Positions 1 to 10,680 of a stretch of 64,000 bases of DNA are shown piece by piece. Position numbers and translations under genes: made by a program. The notes beneath the pieces are model-generated. The model did not search any database and was not told where the DNA came from. It saw only the letters and a program-made list of their open reading frames with translations. The number at the start of each line of letters is the position of its first letter. Position 1 is the first letter of the stretch. Location of the stretch: the NCBI GenBank assembly GCA_030248215.1, contig JASANG010001849.1:1-64000 (forward strand), in the 5' to 3' direction. The stretch is from Enoplolaimus lenunculus (Eukaryota; Nematoda; Enoplea; Enoplida; Thoracostomopsidae).

Positions 1-127
1 TAACTGTATTTTCTTATATATGTGCAGTGCACGCTGTTAATTCCAGCGGATAGGTTTTAATTCAGACTAAATTGAAGCACTGAGTCTGATTTAGGTCTTT
101 CCAAATTCTGTATTGATTTAACTGATT

Positions 128-250
128 CTGAGTTAATTGATCAACTCAGCCGGAATTTAATCTCGAGTGAGTTAATATTTACTGTTATTATCTCGGGAAT
201 AACCAGAAATGATTAACTCGTTCTCTGAGTTGATTGATCAACTCACTGGA
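128..250. repeat. Pair of short palindromes (GAGTT-AATTGAT-CAACTC type)
   Basis: Two copies of a short palindrome, GAGTTaattgatCAACTC near 130-150 and GAGTTgattgatCAACTC near 221-243, lie about 90 bases apart. They look like the remnant of a small inverted-repeat element. No gene is seen in bases 1-470; a TTAGGC-rich stretch (aggcttaggctta and variants) lies at about 288-400. Confidence 0.4.
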
Positions 251-475
251 TTGGTAGCCAAACATCTGGTCTTTTGTACATTTTTACTAACAGGCTTAGG
301 CTTAATAGATTTAGAGAAGAGGTTTACCTAAGCCTCGCCGAGCCCGAAGCCAAAGACTTTGCCCAAACGTTAAACTGAGCCTAGGCATGCGCCTGCGGCT
401 GCATTTGAACCTTTAAATACGGGGTGAAACGTGGACAAGAGCCCTGCAATTTTCGATAAAGTAAGTTTTTCCAGC

Positions 476-541
476 ATGAGTCAAATGTCTCAGTTTAACC
501 GATCAGCAATAATTCGTCTTTTTTGCTGCCGGAACCAGAAT
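476..541 (+). pseudogene. Duplicated start of the 905-1303 ORF
   Basis: A 3' splice-site-like tract ends in CAG just before an ATG at 476. The following frame, MSQMSQFNRSAIIRLFCCRN, closely matches the start of the ORF at 905 (MCHMSQFNRSAIFRLLRCRN), and the DNA is also similar. The likeness fades after about 65 bases. I read this as a tandem duplicate of one exon start, now non-coding or an alternative first exon. The function of the parent ORF is unknown, so this copy has no assignable role. Confidence 0.5.
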
Positions 542-604
542 TTTGCTCTGTGTGTTACACAGGAAAAACGTTTCAAATTTAGACAATAACTCACTGCTAA
601 AAAT

Positions 605-798
605 GGTGAGTCAAATTGACTCTCTCTGAAATAGGCTTTTCCGGACTACATAAACTGAGTCAAATTCGACTCCGCCAGAGTCAAATTTGACTCGCTGAGC
701 GATTCACTGAGTCGAAATTGACTCTGGCGGAGTCGAATTTTGACTCAGTTTGTGCAGTCAGGAAAAGCCTATTTCGGAGAGAGTCAATTTGACTCACC
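605..798. mobile_element. Fold-back MITE, about 194 bp long palindrome
   Basis: The two halves are near-perfect inverted copies. The left end GGTGAGTCAAATTGACTC is mirrored by GAGTCAATTTGACTCACC at the right end. Inner arms share AATAGGCTTTTCC / GGAAAAGCCTATT and the motif GACTCCGCCAGAGTC / GACTCTGGCGGAGTC around a short loop near 690-700. Each arm itself contains small GAGTC palindromes. No transposase is present. A fragment with the same GACTCTGGCGGAGTC core recurs at about 17350-17385, upstream of the second GST gene, so this is a family. Confidence 0.75.
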
Positions 799-904
799 TT
801 TTTTGCAGAGTACTCTTCAGTTGTTGCGTAAAACTAATGTTGATTGCCGGCCGAATTGTTTTCGGCGAGCGCGAAACCAAAGTCTACAATTTTTTTATTT
901 CAGC

Positions 905-1303
905 ATGTGCCACATGTCGCAATTTAACCGATCGGCAATATTTCGTCTTCTACGATGCCGGAACCGGAACGATTGGTCGTCTTTCGACGCGTATAGCAAT
1001 TTAATTTGGCTTCAACATGTAGTCGCTGAAATGTTATGCTCAGGATTAGACGACGCTGACGTTGAACGCGGCGGATCCAGTGAACACTGGGATGAGCGTG
1101 TGAGCCTTTGCGAACCAAACGAAGAACCTGAAATCAGGGCGATGCTGGTTTTGGACAACTTCAGTGATGATGACAAAAAAGTGTTGTGGCGATTTTTGAG
1201 AGCGATTCCAACGTATCAAAGTGTTTGTGATATGGTCGCTCGCGACGCGCTATTCGATGACTTACCTAGTGGGATGCGTGAAAAGTTTGGTCAAAAATTG
1301 TAA
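905..1303 (+). CDS. Hypothetical protein, 132 residues
   Basis: I do not recognise this ORF. The start at 905 is preferred over the longer upstream frame because bases 740-900 run through the fold-back MITE and a pyrimidine-rich tract ending in TTTATTTCAG right before it, which looks like an intron 3' end. The predicted protein has a basic N-terminus (MCHMSQFNRSAIFRLLRCRN), then an acidic middle rich in D and E, and ends in ...MREKFGQKL. There is no signal peptide and no membrane segment. A MITE fragment begins about 25 bases after the stop. It could be the last exon of a gene whose earlier exons lie left of the window, or a recent pseudogene. The duplicated start at 476 supports the idea that this stretch was once exonic. 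Confidence 0.4.
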   Translation: MCHMSQFNRSAIFRLLRCRNRNDWSSFDAYSNLIWLQHVVAEMLCSGLDDADVERGGSSEHWDERVSLCEPNEEPEIRAMLVLDNFSDDDKKVLWRFLRAIPTYQSVCDMVARDALFDDLPSGMREKFGQKL

Positions 1304-1328
1304 TTTCATTAAAGTGGATGCCCAAGTG

Positions 1329-1396
1329 TTACTTTAAGGGGCGTCCCAGTTTCTGGTGGGTCTGTAACAGCCCTAAAAGTAGCATTGGCCAAAGTG
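1329..1396. mobile_element. Short MITE of the TTAGGC-rich family (termini only)
   Basis: This holds both termini of the family seen more completely at 16345-16540 and 59070-59228: GTGTTACTTTAAGGGGCGTCC on the left and GCCCTAAAAGTAGCATTGGCC on the right, facing each other with almost no internal sequence. It looks like an internally deleted copy. Confidence 0.55.
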
Positions 1397-4096
1397 GGAG
1401 TGGAGCCGTACTCAATTAAACAGACAATTTATGCTTTGAAAGTGTAACTACAAAGACTGATCGGTAGAGTTTATGTGATTCAATATTGTAGTTCATTGTG
1501 AACTATCATTACAATAGAGAGTATATTATATTTGTGGTAACCAATTTTCAGCAAAACTTACACTGCTTTACAAACTTATTAAATGATCGTTTTATGCCAG
1601 AACCAGTATTAAAGATATTGATTGAAATTTTTTCATTAATCCTTTCTCAAATCGCAAAGGAATAGAACCCTAATTTTCAAATGTTTATCATTACCGCGCA
1701 ACTACGCGAGCTTGAAGCTCGATCAAACTGGCGTGGTGGGAGCAGAATTTTTGTTGGCCAACTACATGCGGATCGCCCCAAATTTAGTAACTAATATATT
1801 TTATTGAGACTCAACTCGGTGTGTACCCATTTCCACTGTAGTCAGTTCCGGGAATGATATAATTTTTATTTTGTCCTACATATAAACTGGTAGCGCGTTG
1901 CATACCGAAACGTATAAATATCTAGGTAACAAAATTCGTATCCAATGTAGAATAGGAATTGTGAAGCAAAGCTCGCTCTTACGAAACTAGACAAATTGCA
2001 GCAAATGTGTGTATAGTCGGTAATAACAAAAATTTATTTGTTTTTGAGCGTAAGTATTGGTCCTATTAAAACGGCATGTAAAAGAAGCCTGGAAGCAAAA
2101 CAAAAATGTGACGATGAATGCAATTTCGCGAGCGAGAAATTAGAAACATTTTTCACTTAATCTTGGTACAATACAAAAGCAATATGCAGAATTGATAGCG
2201 CGAAAAACAATAATTTTGGTACTGCAAGGGACGTTTGGCGTTCCTTTTAGTTTCATTATGCTCCTGGCGCACACGGCTCTGTAGGGTGGGACATGGACAC
2301 TGGCCTCCCCGGTCAGCACGCTACTGCTCGATCCTGAACGACTGACGAGTTTTGTTGAGACTTTGTACTGTGCATTCGTATACAGGACGGATCTAAAGAG
2401 GATTCCGGGATCGATCCCCAACCAGACAAAAACGAAATTAAAATTTTTTTACATTTGAGCGCACAGATTCTATGACTTTTTGCACCCGATTATTAGTGTT
2501 TCCATTATTTTTCACTCTTGATTACCGAAATATTTTGCGTGCGTCTAGAGTTTTGCTCGCTTGGCGTGTTAAGCGTAATTATACATAGGGTAGCATAGGC
2601 TGACCACTCCAGGCGCTGAACGACAAAATCAATTCAATGTTAAAAAGTGCACCGGAACCAAAAGTTAAGTTTTTAACAAGTTTAAATTTAAAAAATGCGC
2701 CCGCGCCTCGTTCGCAAATCGTTGAAATAATTTTCATTATTGTTTTAATCTGCCTTAAATTTACTGATGTAAAATATTCAATTACAAAAATATTTCTATT
2801 CAGTATTCAAGATAACAACCAATCTTCTACAGGTCCGTAGCCAGCTCACCTTCCTAGGGATGCTAAAAAATTTTCAAGAGGGGCATTCAAGGGTATTTAC
2901 TGAGTTATGAACAAGGCTGAAAATTGTCAAGGGGGCCAAAATTTTGCCAGGGTGGGCTGAGTCCCCCTGGACCTCTCCCTTGGCTGTGGGCCCGACTCTC
3001 TGCGATTAATATTAATCCATTATGAAACATATAAATGTAAAATACTGCGTTTATAAGCTAAATACAAATACAGCTATCAGTCTGGGATTAAATTACAATA
3101 GTCTTTATCTATTTTTCGGTTGACGTCAAGGTTTCATAGTCTAGTCGTATTGACAAATTTGGATTTGTTATCTCCAACCGATTTCTTAAGAAATCTTTCT
3201 AGAAACTGCCATAGCATCGGGTGTAATATAGCAATGTTTACTTTTGTATATATTAGTTTGCTTATGTTATGATAACCAAAAGTTGTTTAAAACCGCTGGC
3301 ACCTGTGGATCCATGGAGGGACCACCCAGGTCATGTTGACCAACAAGAGTCAAAACCAAATTTTTGGATTTGTACCAAAATTGCGTTTAGCTTTTTGCTC
3401 GCTTCGCTAGCCAGGTATTTTTTCAATTCGTGTTTCTCCGGCCATAAATTTCTCGATCTCTACTGAGCGGTGGAGTAAGACACGGTCCTAGTGGTTAAAT
3501 CATTAAAGGATAGTAGTGAACCTGAAGCATTATTATCTGAATTATTACTCCCATTAAACATTTGATCTATTAATCCATTAAAATTTCCCTCACATTTATT
3601 GCAAAAACGAGGAATAGCCAGCTAAAAATTCGGCCTAAAATTTAGAAAGGCATTTGGTGATTTTGCATGACTTATACGGCGCTCAAGCATTTCTAGGGAG
3701 GATAAAATATTTTTCAGCAGGGGGCTATGGCTCTGTCACCCCTCTGCGGTTACGATCCACAAATAGTCGTGGCGATTATTGCTAAAATGTATCTTATCAA
3801 TTGTCAATACATTAGCTAAATGGTGGTGATAACAATTTTCTTACTGAATTTGCAAGATCTGAAGGTATACGTTAATATACTAAAATACCCAGCCATTGTT
3901 TAGTTTAGGATTACAAACAACTTCAAATTTCTTATCTGGCATTTTTCAGTTTATAAAAGACGACTAACACTGGAAGAAACTTTTAGTTCATCGAATATTT
4001 TGTTTAGGACGAGACGAAGCGGTTGTGCTATAAAGAAAGCTGTTATAGTTTAGGTTTTTTAAAGCATAAGGATTGTGTTCATTTGTGGAAAATATT
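1397..4096. other. No recognisable gene
   Basis: Only short accidental ORFs are present. Stretches such as 2825-3000 and 3690-3760 are locally G/C-rich (runs of GGGG, CCCC) and look like decayed dispersed repeats, but I cannot define their ends. Confidence 0.5.
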
Positions 4097-4256
4097 TCTT
4101 TAAGTGCTGTAACAGTAGATTAAACATATTTGTAAGCCAAGCGTTGAAAAAATGTATACCTAAGCTTAAGCCTAAGCAAAAAATGTAGCCTAGAATCTTA
4201 GGCTACTTTTTTTACTGTCTCACCAGAAACCGAGACAGTCATATAAGTAACATGGC
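4097..4256. mobile_element. TTAGGC-rich MITE
   Basis: Left end TTTAAGTGCTGTAACAGTAG and right end AGTAACATGGCC match the family termini. The interior has CCTAAGCTTAAGCCTAAGC followed by its reverse-oriented relative, giving a hairpin-like middle (TAGCCTAGAATCTTAGGCTA). Similar in size and layout to the copy at 16345-16540. Confidence 0.6.
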
Positions 4257-4899
4257 CCAGGCTTGTTATTCCGTTACTGTTCGCATATTGTTGCTATTTG
4301 ATTTGCTCAAAATCCAAATGCTTAAATCTTGGTGGTACACAACAGAACATCTTTTTGTAACCGAAAACTATCAGAAACACAGCGGTTAAGTGCTTAATTT
4401 TCAATCTTTGAGTCGGACATAGAAATAACGTTTTCCAGGCTGTAAATTAAAGTATATAAAGCACTCACTGATTACTGTTTCAAAAACGGTCAAATTTAAG
4501 AATATTTGTTGCGTATATAGGCGAGTTTCTAATCTACCTCGATCATTCCACCGTCCAATTTTAATTTTTGGTATTTGATTTTTCCGATGTCCTTCGTCAT
4601 TGGACGAGAACAAAATGTTTTTGTCAAAAAGTGAAACAATTTTCACTATAAGACGCAGATGAGCAATCTGAGTCTAATTAAATGCTTTACCGCCATATAT
4701 GATCACTAACTCACTTCACTAGTTATGGCCTAATAGTTGATTTTGTGTCGTCTCAGACCTCTGCCTTACCCAACACAGGTGATATTTAACTGTCGTTGAT
4801 TGAGCGATTCCACTCGCCACGCTGTGTCGAATGAAATAGAAATTGTCAAACTTCTTGACAAATTTTTGGACCAATGGATAAACGGAGTATATACATAAA

Positions 4900-5035
4900 A
4901 ACCACATTTTCAAAACACGCAAATTTGGGCGTTGAATGATCATGCAGAGATTATGAGAAGCTCAAATTTGCGAAAAATTTCAAATCCGACCAATTTTAGC
5001 CAAATGCCGGCTAAAGACGATGACGAAAAATACCC
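4900..5035 (+). repeat. Dispersed repeat with GAGAAGCTCAAAT core
   Basis: Contains the ordered blocks TGATCATG, ATTATGAGAAGCTCAAAT, TTGCGAAAAAT and ATGCCGGCTAAAG. The same order is found at about 16730-16870, 37320-37430 and 40610-40720, and in reverse within the hAT MITE at 23875-24457. It is therefore the interior of the hAT family whose complete copies are at 23875 and 39550, here without clear termini. Confidence 0.5.
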
Positions 5036-5136
5036 GAATTTGCTGGATCAACGGGACGTAGCTGGTAATATAACGATTAAATTTATGGTTTTCAATTATG
5101 CAGCACTGCAGAATATGATTGTGAGAGGGTTAAAAA

Positions 5137-5270
5137 GGCCCATGTATAGAACAAGGCAACAATGAGCATATTCCTAAGCCTAAGTCTAAAGCCTAAGCAA
5201 AAATAGTTAGTCTAAAGCTTAAACTGGCTCTCCTCCGGAATACGATCCGGCCCTGTTCTATACATGGGCC
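5137..5270. mobile_element. TTAGGC-rich MITE, GGCCCATGTATAGAAC subtype
   Basis: Terminal inverted repeats are GGCCCATGTATAGAACAAGG and, reverse-complemented from the right, GGCCCATGTATAGAACAGGG. The interior reads CCTAAGCCTAAGTCTAAAGCC. Its right end (GGCCCTGTTCTATACAT) reappears at about 10378-10395 and a relative lies at about 17829-17985. Confidence 0.7.
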
Positions 5271-5821
5271 GTTAAAAACCCCCAATAACCCACCTGCGGA
5301 ACAGTAATTTTTATGTAGTTTATGCTCCTTGGTCTTAAGTTTTTTCCTTCATCCGACCCGAAGTAAACAAAACAACAACAAACTGGTAGGTATATTTTTT
5401 TACATTTTCAATGTTTATGTTCTATATAAACAGGCTTGTTGTATTTGTTGCGTGTTTGTGTGCTTTTTATACGGCGCATCTATACTAGTGTTGCGGTACA
5501 AGAGCGAATATACTACCTACGTTTAGCTGTCCAAGCGAGCAGAAGATTGCCAACTTTCACTACTTGTTTCAGTTTTTCGTTGTTCGTTGAAACTAGAACA
5601 CGGTTCTTTTCGGATTTTTCGATATTTTTGTATCAGGGCTGAGCGTCTGAAAAAGGAACGTAAAAAGTTTTTATAAAAATATATTAGTTGTAACAAATAA
5701 CTTGCATTACAGTGACAAAATGTCACTGATAACTGTGAAATACAGGCTTTTCTAACGCTTCAATCCAGATCGAGATTGGCAGAATTGTAGACACGATAAT
5801 TTACCATATTTTGTAACACTA

Positions 5822-6224
5822 GTGACCCGAATAAGTGGGGGTCCCCATTTTGAGTCCCAATCAATACGAGTCCGTGTTTCTAATAACAGTCCGTAAACGC
5901 ATAGAGTCCCTAAACCTTAGTTAAACTCCACAAATGTCAATAATTCTGAACTGCAGCACATAGGACCAAAAAAGTTGAGTTCGATTCTTTAAAGCATACT
6001 TAAGTTTTGAAAGAACATTAGGAAGTGTATAACCTTGCATATCGCTTAAGTTTTTGATAACAAAACAAACGTTTAATTCAACGGATAGTTGCAATACCGG
6101 ATATATATTAGTAACGAAGGGCGGCATAGGGTAGGTTAAAAATAAATAACAGACCGTAACCGAATAACAGGGGTACCCTCTGGAGAGGCCAAATAAAGAT
6201 CAGTCCCCCCTCTTATTCTGGTCA
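5822..6224 (-). mobile_element. TA-target MITE, copy 1
   Basis: A 403 bp copy with termini GTGACCCGAATAAGTGGGGG and CCCCCTCTTATTCTGGTCA, flanked on both sides by TA. The interior matches, in reverse orientation, the copy at 13650-14080. The shared part includes the tracts TATTCGGTTACGG and TATCCGTTGAATTAAACG. The TA flanks and short termini are what Tc1/mariner-type non-autonomous elements show. Confidence 0.7.
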
Positions 6225-9200
6225 TACAGTACCCGTTATATTGGATATACTAGTCGTTTTCTTCCTTGGTTCACTGTAGCCGTTACCCAGCTGCATTGCA
6301 AGTAGACGTAAAGTTCTGTTGCCTCAGCTGGAGCCTAATTTTACAAATAGATATTTTTGCTGATGAACCCTATTACTTTGATCTTAAAGTAATCGCTCTA
6401 CTGTATACCTTAATTAGTTGATTTTGCTTGATTCCATATTCTTTACTTTGTAGCTCTTTCAGTAGTTCTGAACTAAACTTGTGATTAAATTCATGTAAAC
6501 GGTGAAACTACACATCCTGTTAATAGTAGTTCAGCGGTTTTTTGCAGAACTCAAATACAAAAGTTTCTTGCCAGGTAGCAGCTGGTAAATGGTAACATTT
6601 GACACCTGATATCCCCGTGGTGTGTACCCCATGTTTATCATTTGTCATAAATAGTAATGGGATTCTCTAAAGATTATTTTGGCACCACAGACTTAGCATC
6701 TATTATTAACGCCTTTGCATTTGCTCAAGCACACGTTTCTCAATTTTTTGTCATTTTTATTTCATCCCGAAAAAATGGAAAAACCTTTTTTCCGGTTGAT
6801 TCAATTTTTCCGAAAAAACCAACCCTGTTTCAGCAGAACAGCTGTTCGTCATTTCGCTGGGCGTAACCGGATCTGAAACAACCAGAAGAGCCGGATGTAT
6901 GCAAATTTTGCCGGAGATGGAGTTGAACCAAAGGTATGGGCGAAAAATTATACTAAACCAGCTAATTTGGCTAATAATCTGTGAAGTATTGTCAAAAATT
7001 GTTTTAAGCCGACTGTCTGAGTATTCATCTCTCCAGTTAAAGTTTTCAAGATGGTTCCAAACGTACAGACAAACTCTGAACAGCATCAATTTTTATGAAA
7101 TTACGAACAATTTCAACCGGAGCCTAAGGCGATTGGCACTTTGAACAGGTTGTCAATTATTAGCAGGGGTGCAGCAGCTGATCGAAGAACGTTGGAACCA
7201 TAGATTAACATTTCAGTCAATAGTCTCAAAATGTAACCTCACCAGTTGACGATTGGTCGTGTAATATTCAAACTTGTAAATTGAAAGTTCTAAAATTGGC
7301 ACATTTTTGCCTTTCAGTGGTCCTACCTACTTTTAAGGCGAGTTTGACATTTGTAGCCACTTCAGTTCGCATTTTATTTGAGAATATTTGCGTCGATCTT
7401 AAATCAAATACAAAATATTAATTGGAGAAAGAGGTAAAGATACGAGGAAGCAGCATCTATGACTACATTTTGAAGTTAAGCAGAGCCTGAACGAATTTAA
7501 CGTATTGGTGTTACCAAAATTGGTAAATCGTGTTATGAAGTAATTTGCATATCCAATGAATAAGCTCTTACACACATAAGAAAGCGATCCTTTGGTACGA
7601 AATTTCGTTTTGTTTGTTGGTTAAACGTTGTAAGCTGAGTTTGCAGCATCAGCATTCTGGTTCATTAATTATATCGAGAGTCCATGATGCCCTTAAAATA
7701 ATAGAATCCAACAAACCGTTTTTTGAATGGCACAAAATGACCAGCGCTAGTTGCGCTTTGGTTCGACCCCCTCCGCCCTCATTTTTGGGTACTCGTGTAA
7801 CTCAACTAACGTTAATTAAATTTTGTTAAGCTTCAGACAGTTTTTTTGCATAAGCTATATAGCATCATCATTACGTTTAAGTAGGCTTATGCTTAATAGG
7901 AACCAACATACGCTACTGTTCCGGCCGTTATCAGTACAGTAATATCCACCCATTGGTTTTTGGATCTTTTCCGGTATCATCCCAACCGGAGTCAGACCAA
8001 AAACGGTTGAATTTCGAAATTTTTTGCGTTTTGGACTGTTCATAACCTCTCTCCAATTATTTAACACCCAAATTGAATTTTTTAAAAGTTCGAATTGTTG
8101 AAGACCCGCTGTCCCCCATGTACTCGCGAGCGGCGCGAAACTGAATGCAATTTTAGTAGTAAATCTTTAAAATGTTTGGTTCTGATCCGTGTTGAATGCC
8201 TAGACCGGGGTACTCACCTTGAATCCGCCAATGCATCCGCAAACTTCCATTCAAATTCAGCGACACCAAATGCATTTAACATTACATAATTATATGTTGT
8301 ATGTATAGTTTCAAATGCTAGAATTTTTTAGCCTCCGAATCGTTTTCAGTTTTGTGCACTGTATCAGCAATAACGATGTAAATACGTACCGAAAGCGGTA
8401 GGTGCTTCTATCGTAACGAGTTTTTGTTGAGTAGAGACACTGGGCTATTAAACATTTGTTAATGAGGCGTCAATCCTTTTTAAGGGACAATATTTTAGTC
8501 GTTTTTAGGTTCCGACCCTTTCTATTCAAATTTCTATATAATGCACTGGATAATTGATACTGCGTAAAATTTGACGACATATGGTATGGATATATTATAC
8601 AAAGAGGAATATTGCACACCGGCGGGACGCACGGAGAATAACTGGATTGGTCGTTTTTTGTCATTGTAATGTTACACACAATGAAACTAAAAATTTATAT
8701 ACAGTATTTTCTGGCGTGACAGCTAAACTATTACTTCCGCTAAGCGGCTGAATTTAGAGTTCTGTTTCGAGAGAGTATAAATCTCATATAAAAGTTTTTA
8801 CCGAATATTGTCTGCTGCGAGCTTGTATTCCAGAAACTTCGAGAGCGATATTATCACTGTTATTATTGGTCATTGCATAGGATTTGAAGCAAACATTGCT
8901 GTTAATTTTCATTGGCTTATTAAAGTTTAGACTCGCAAGCTGGTTAAATTTTCGATTCACGTTTAACTTTAAGGTTGGTTTGGTTGTGATGCTTATTCGT
9001 TTATATTTAAATTTATTCTTAATCTTGGCAATGTCTTAACACGGTTTTCAGTAAGTTTTTGTACGTTTTGTAAAGTGAATGTCAAACTTCAAGTCTCTGC
9101 CTGGTCGGACAACCATAATTTTATTTTGTATTTAAGCAGTCGAATATTAGCTGAGTTTTCAGAACAGCTCAGAATTAGAATATCTCCGTGTTTTATACGT

Positions 9201-10261
9201 TTATCGAACCACGTTTTAAACAGATTTTGAGACAGCTAAAAGATAAATTACAATGGTAACTGAAAATAAGTCTACTTTTATTGGCATTTTTGTTATTCCT
9301 TTCCCAGTGTAAAAAATTCCGTTTTCCAAAGCTGCCGCCCCCTCGATCTGCCGCGATTTGAAAAATGCTAAGCAGGATTGGGGCTGTCGCTCTGCAAGCC
9401 CCCACTAAACGCTCATTACTACAAAAATACCCATTCTTTTGCATAATCCTCGAAATCCGAAGGTGAAACATTAAACAGTTTATCCAATTAGATAAAATAC
9501 CTACCTAAAGTAGTGTGTTTAGATCGCTGTAGTAGGTCGTCTCTATTAAAAGTAGTTGATGCTTGGGGATGTAAATTTTGCCAAATTGGCAAAATGGAAA
9601 ACGCGATAATTTCAGCTTATTTAAAAAATTTCGGTTTTCTAAGGTCAATGAAAGTTGTAAAAAATTTTAATTTCTCTGAATTACATGGAACAGAACTGAA
9701 TTTTGTCGAAGGTTTGTTCATAAGTGTCCCCCTTTAAAAGCCCTATTTGCCTCCCCCTGACTTTGAAAAACCTATTTTTAATTTTATAGTGTTAAAGTTC
9801 CTCAATCTTAATGCTAATTGCATATCTCTGTGTATACTTTTGACCTTTGACAACAATATAATTCCACAAGGGTTGTGTTTGAGCTTAGAAAATAGGCAAA
9901 AGTTTAGGTAAGTGTTGCTCAACGCCCAAGTGTAACCGCGGGGGTAGCTCATTCTTAGATAATACGAAGTCCTCCTAATCTTCATAGGTAGAAATTGAAC
10001 CGAGATCTCAGATGTATTATTAGCTTTGTGTGTTTGGTGGGGTGCATAGATTCAAAGACCCGCGAGATCCACGTTGGATATTTGCATAGATGATGCCCAG
10101 CCAGCACCGTTGGCGAAATTTTTTAATAAAATTGTACTAAGAAATGTTATGGCTGAAGTTTCGAATATGGATCTCTGGGATCATGAATAGTACCTTATGT
10201 TATAGATCTCAAGGCCCGTGTAAGGATCAGTGGCGGAACGTTTCTCGGTGTGACTGGAATA
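6225..10261. other. No recognisable gene; scattered repeat fragments
   Basis: Nothing here reads as a conserved exon. At 6785-6828 the sequence TTTTTCCGGTTGATTC...ACCAACCCTG resembles one end of the CAGGGTTGTT hAT family. Bases 9335-9415 share a block (CTGCAATTTGAAA, TAAGCAGG, TGGGGCT, GCAAGCC) with 12625-12710. Short ORFs across the stretch have no family likeness. Confidence 0.5.
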
Positions 10262-10400
10262 GAGTAAGCTTAAGCTTCAAACTATATTTTTGCTCAGGCT
10301 TAGGCTAAGGCCTAGCTATAATAAGTTCATTCTTACGATTACGCTTACGCTTAGGAACATGGTTATGCTACTGTTACGGCCCTGTTCTATACATTAGCCG
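10262..10400 (-). mobile_element. TTAGGC-rich MITE, right end preserved
   Basis: The interior runs GGCTTAGGCTAAGGCC and TTACGCTTACGCTTAGGAAC, ending in CTACTGTTACGGCCCTGTTC. This is the GGCCCTGTTCTATACAT subtype in reverse orientation. The other terminus is not clear. Confidence 0.5.
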
Positions 10401-10680
10401 ATCTCTACATGCTGTATTCAATACTTCACCATATTCCTAGGAGGTCAATATACCGTACCTTCGTCCAAAAGTGTATTGATTGTTGCACAAGTTTCGTTAT
10501 TGGTTTTGTTTTACACTGTCTCTTTGGCCACTTTTAATGGCTGCTTGTTAAAAGATAAGTAAGAATGAAAAACGCGATGTGGTACACAGCCGTGGAATTT
10601 AAAAGCAGTTTGAATTTTAGGCAAAAATAATTTAATTTTCTATAATTTAAAAGTTGCCTTTAGTGTATTTTCAATCAAAT

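Noticed and set aside
9940-10030. tRNA-like stretch (GGGGGTAGCTCATTCTTAGA...)
   Set aside because: It has an A-box-like start, but the anticodon arm is poor and the B-box (GAAATTGAACC) does not fit. At most a degenerate tRNA relic.
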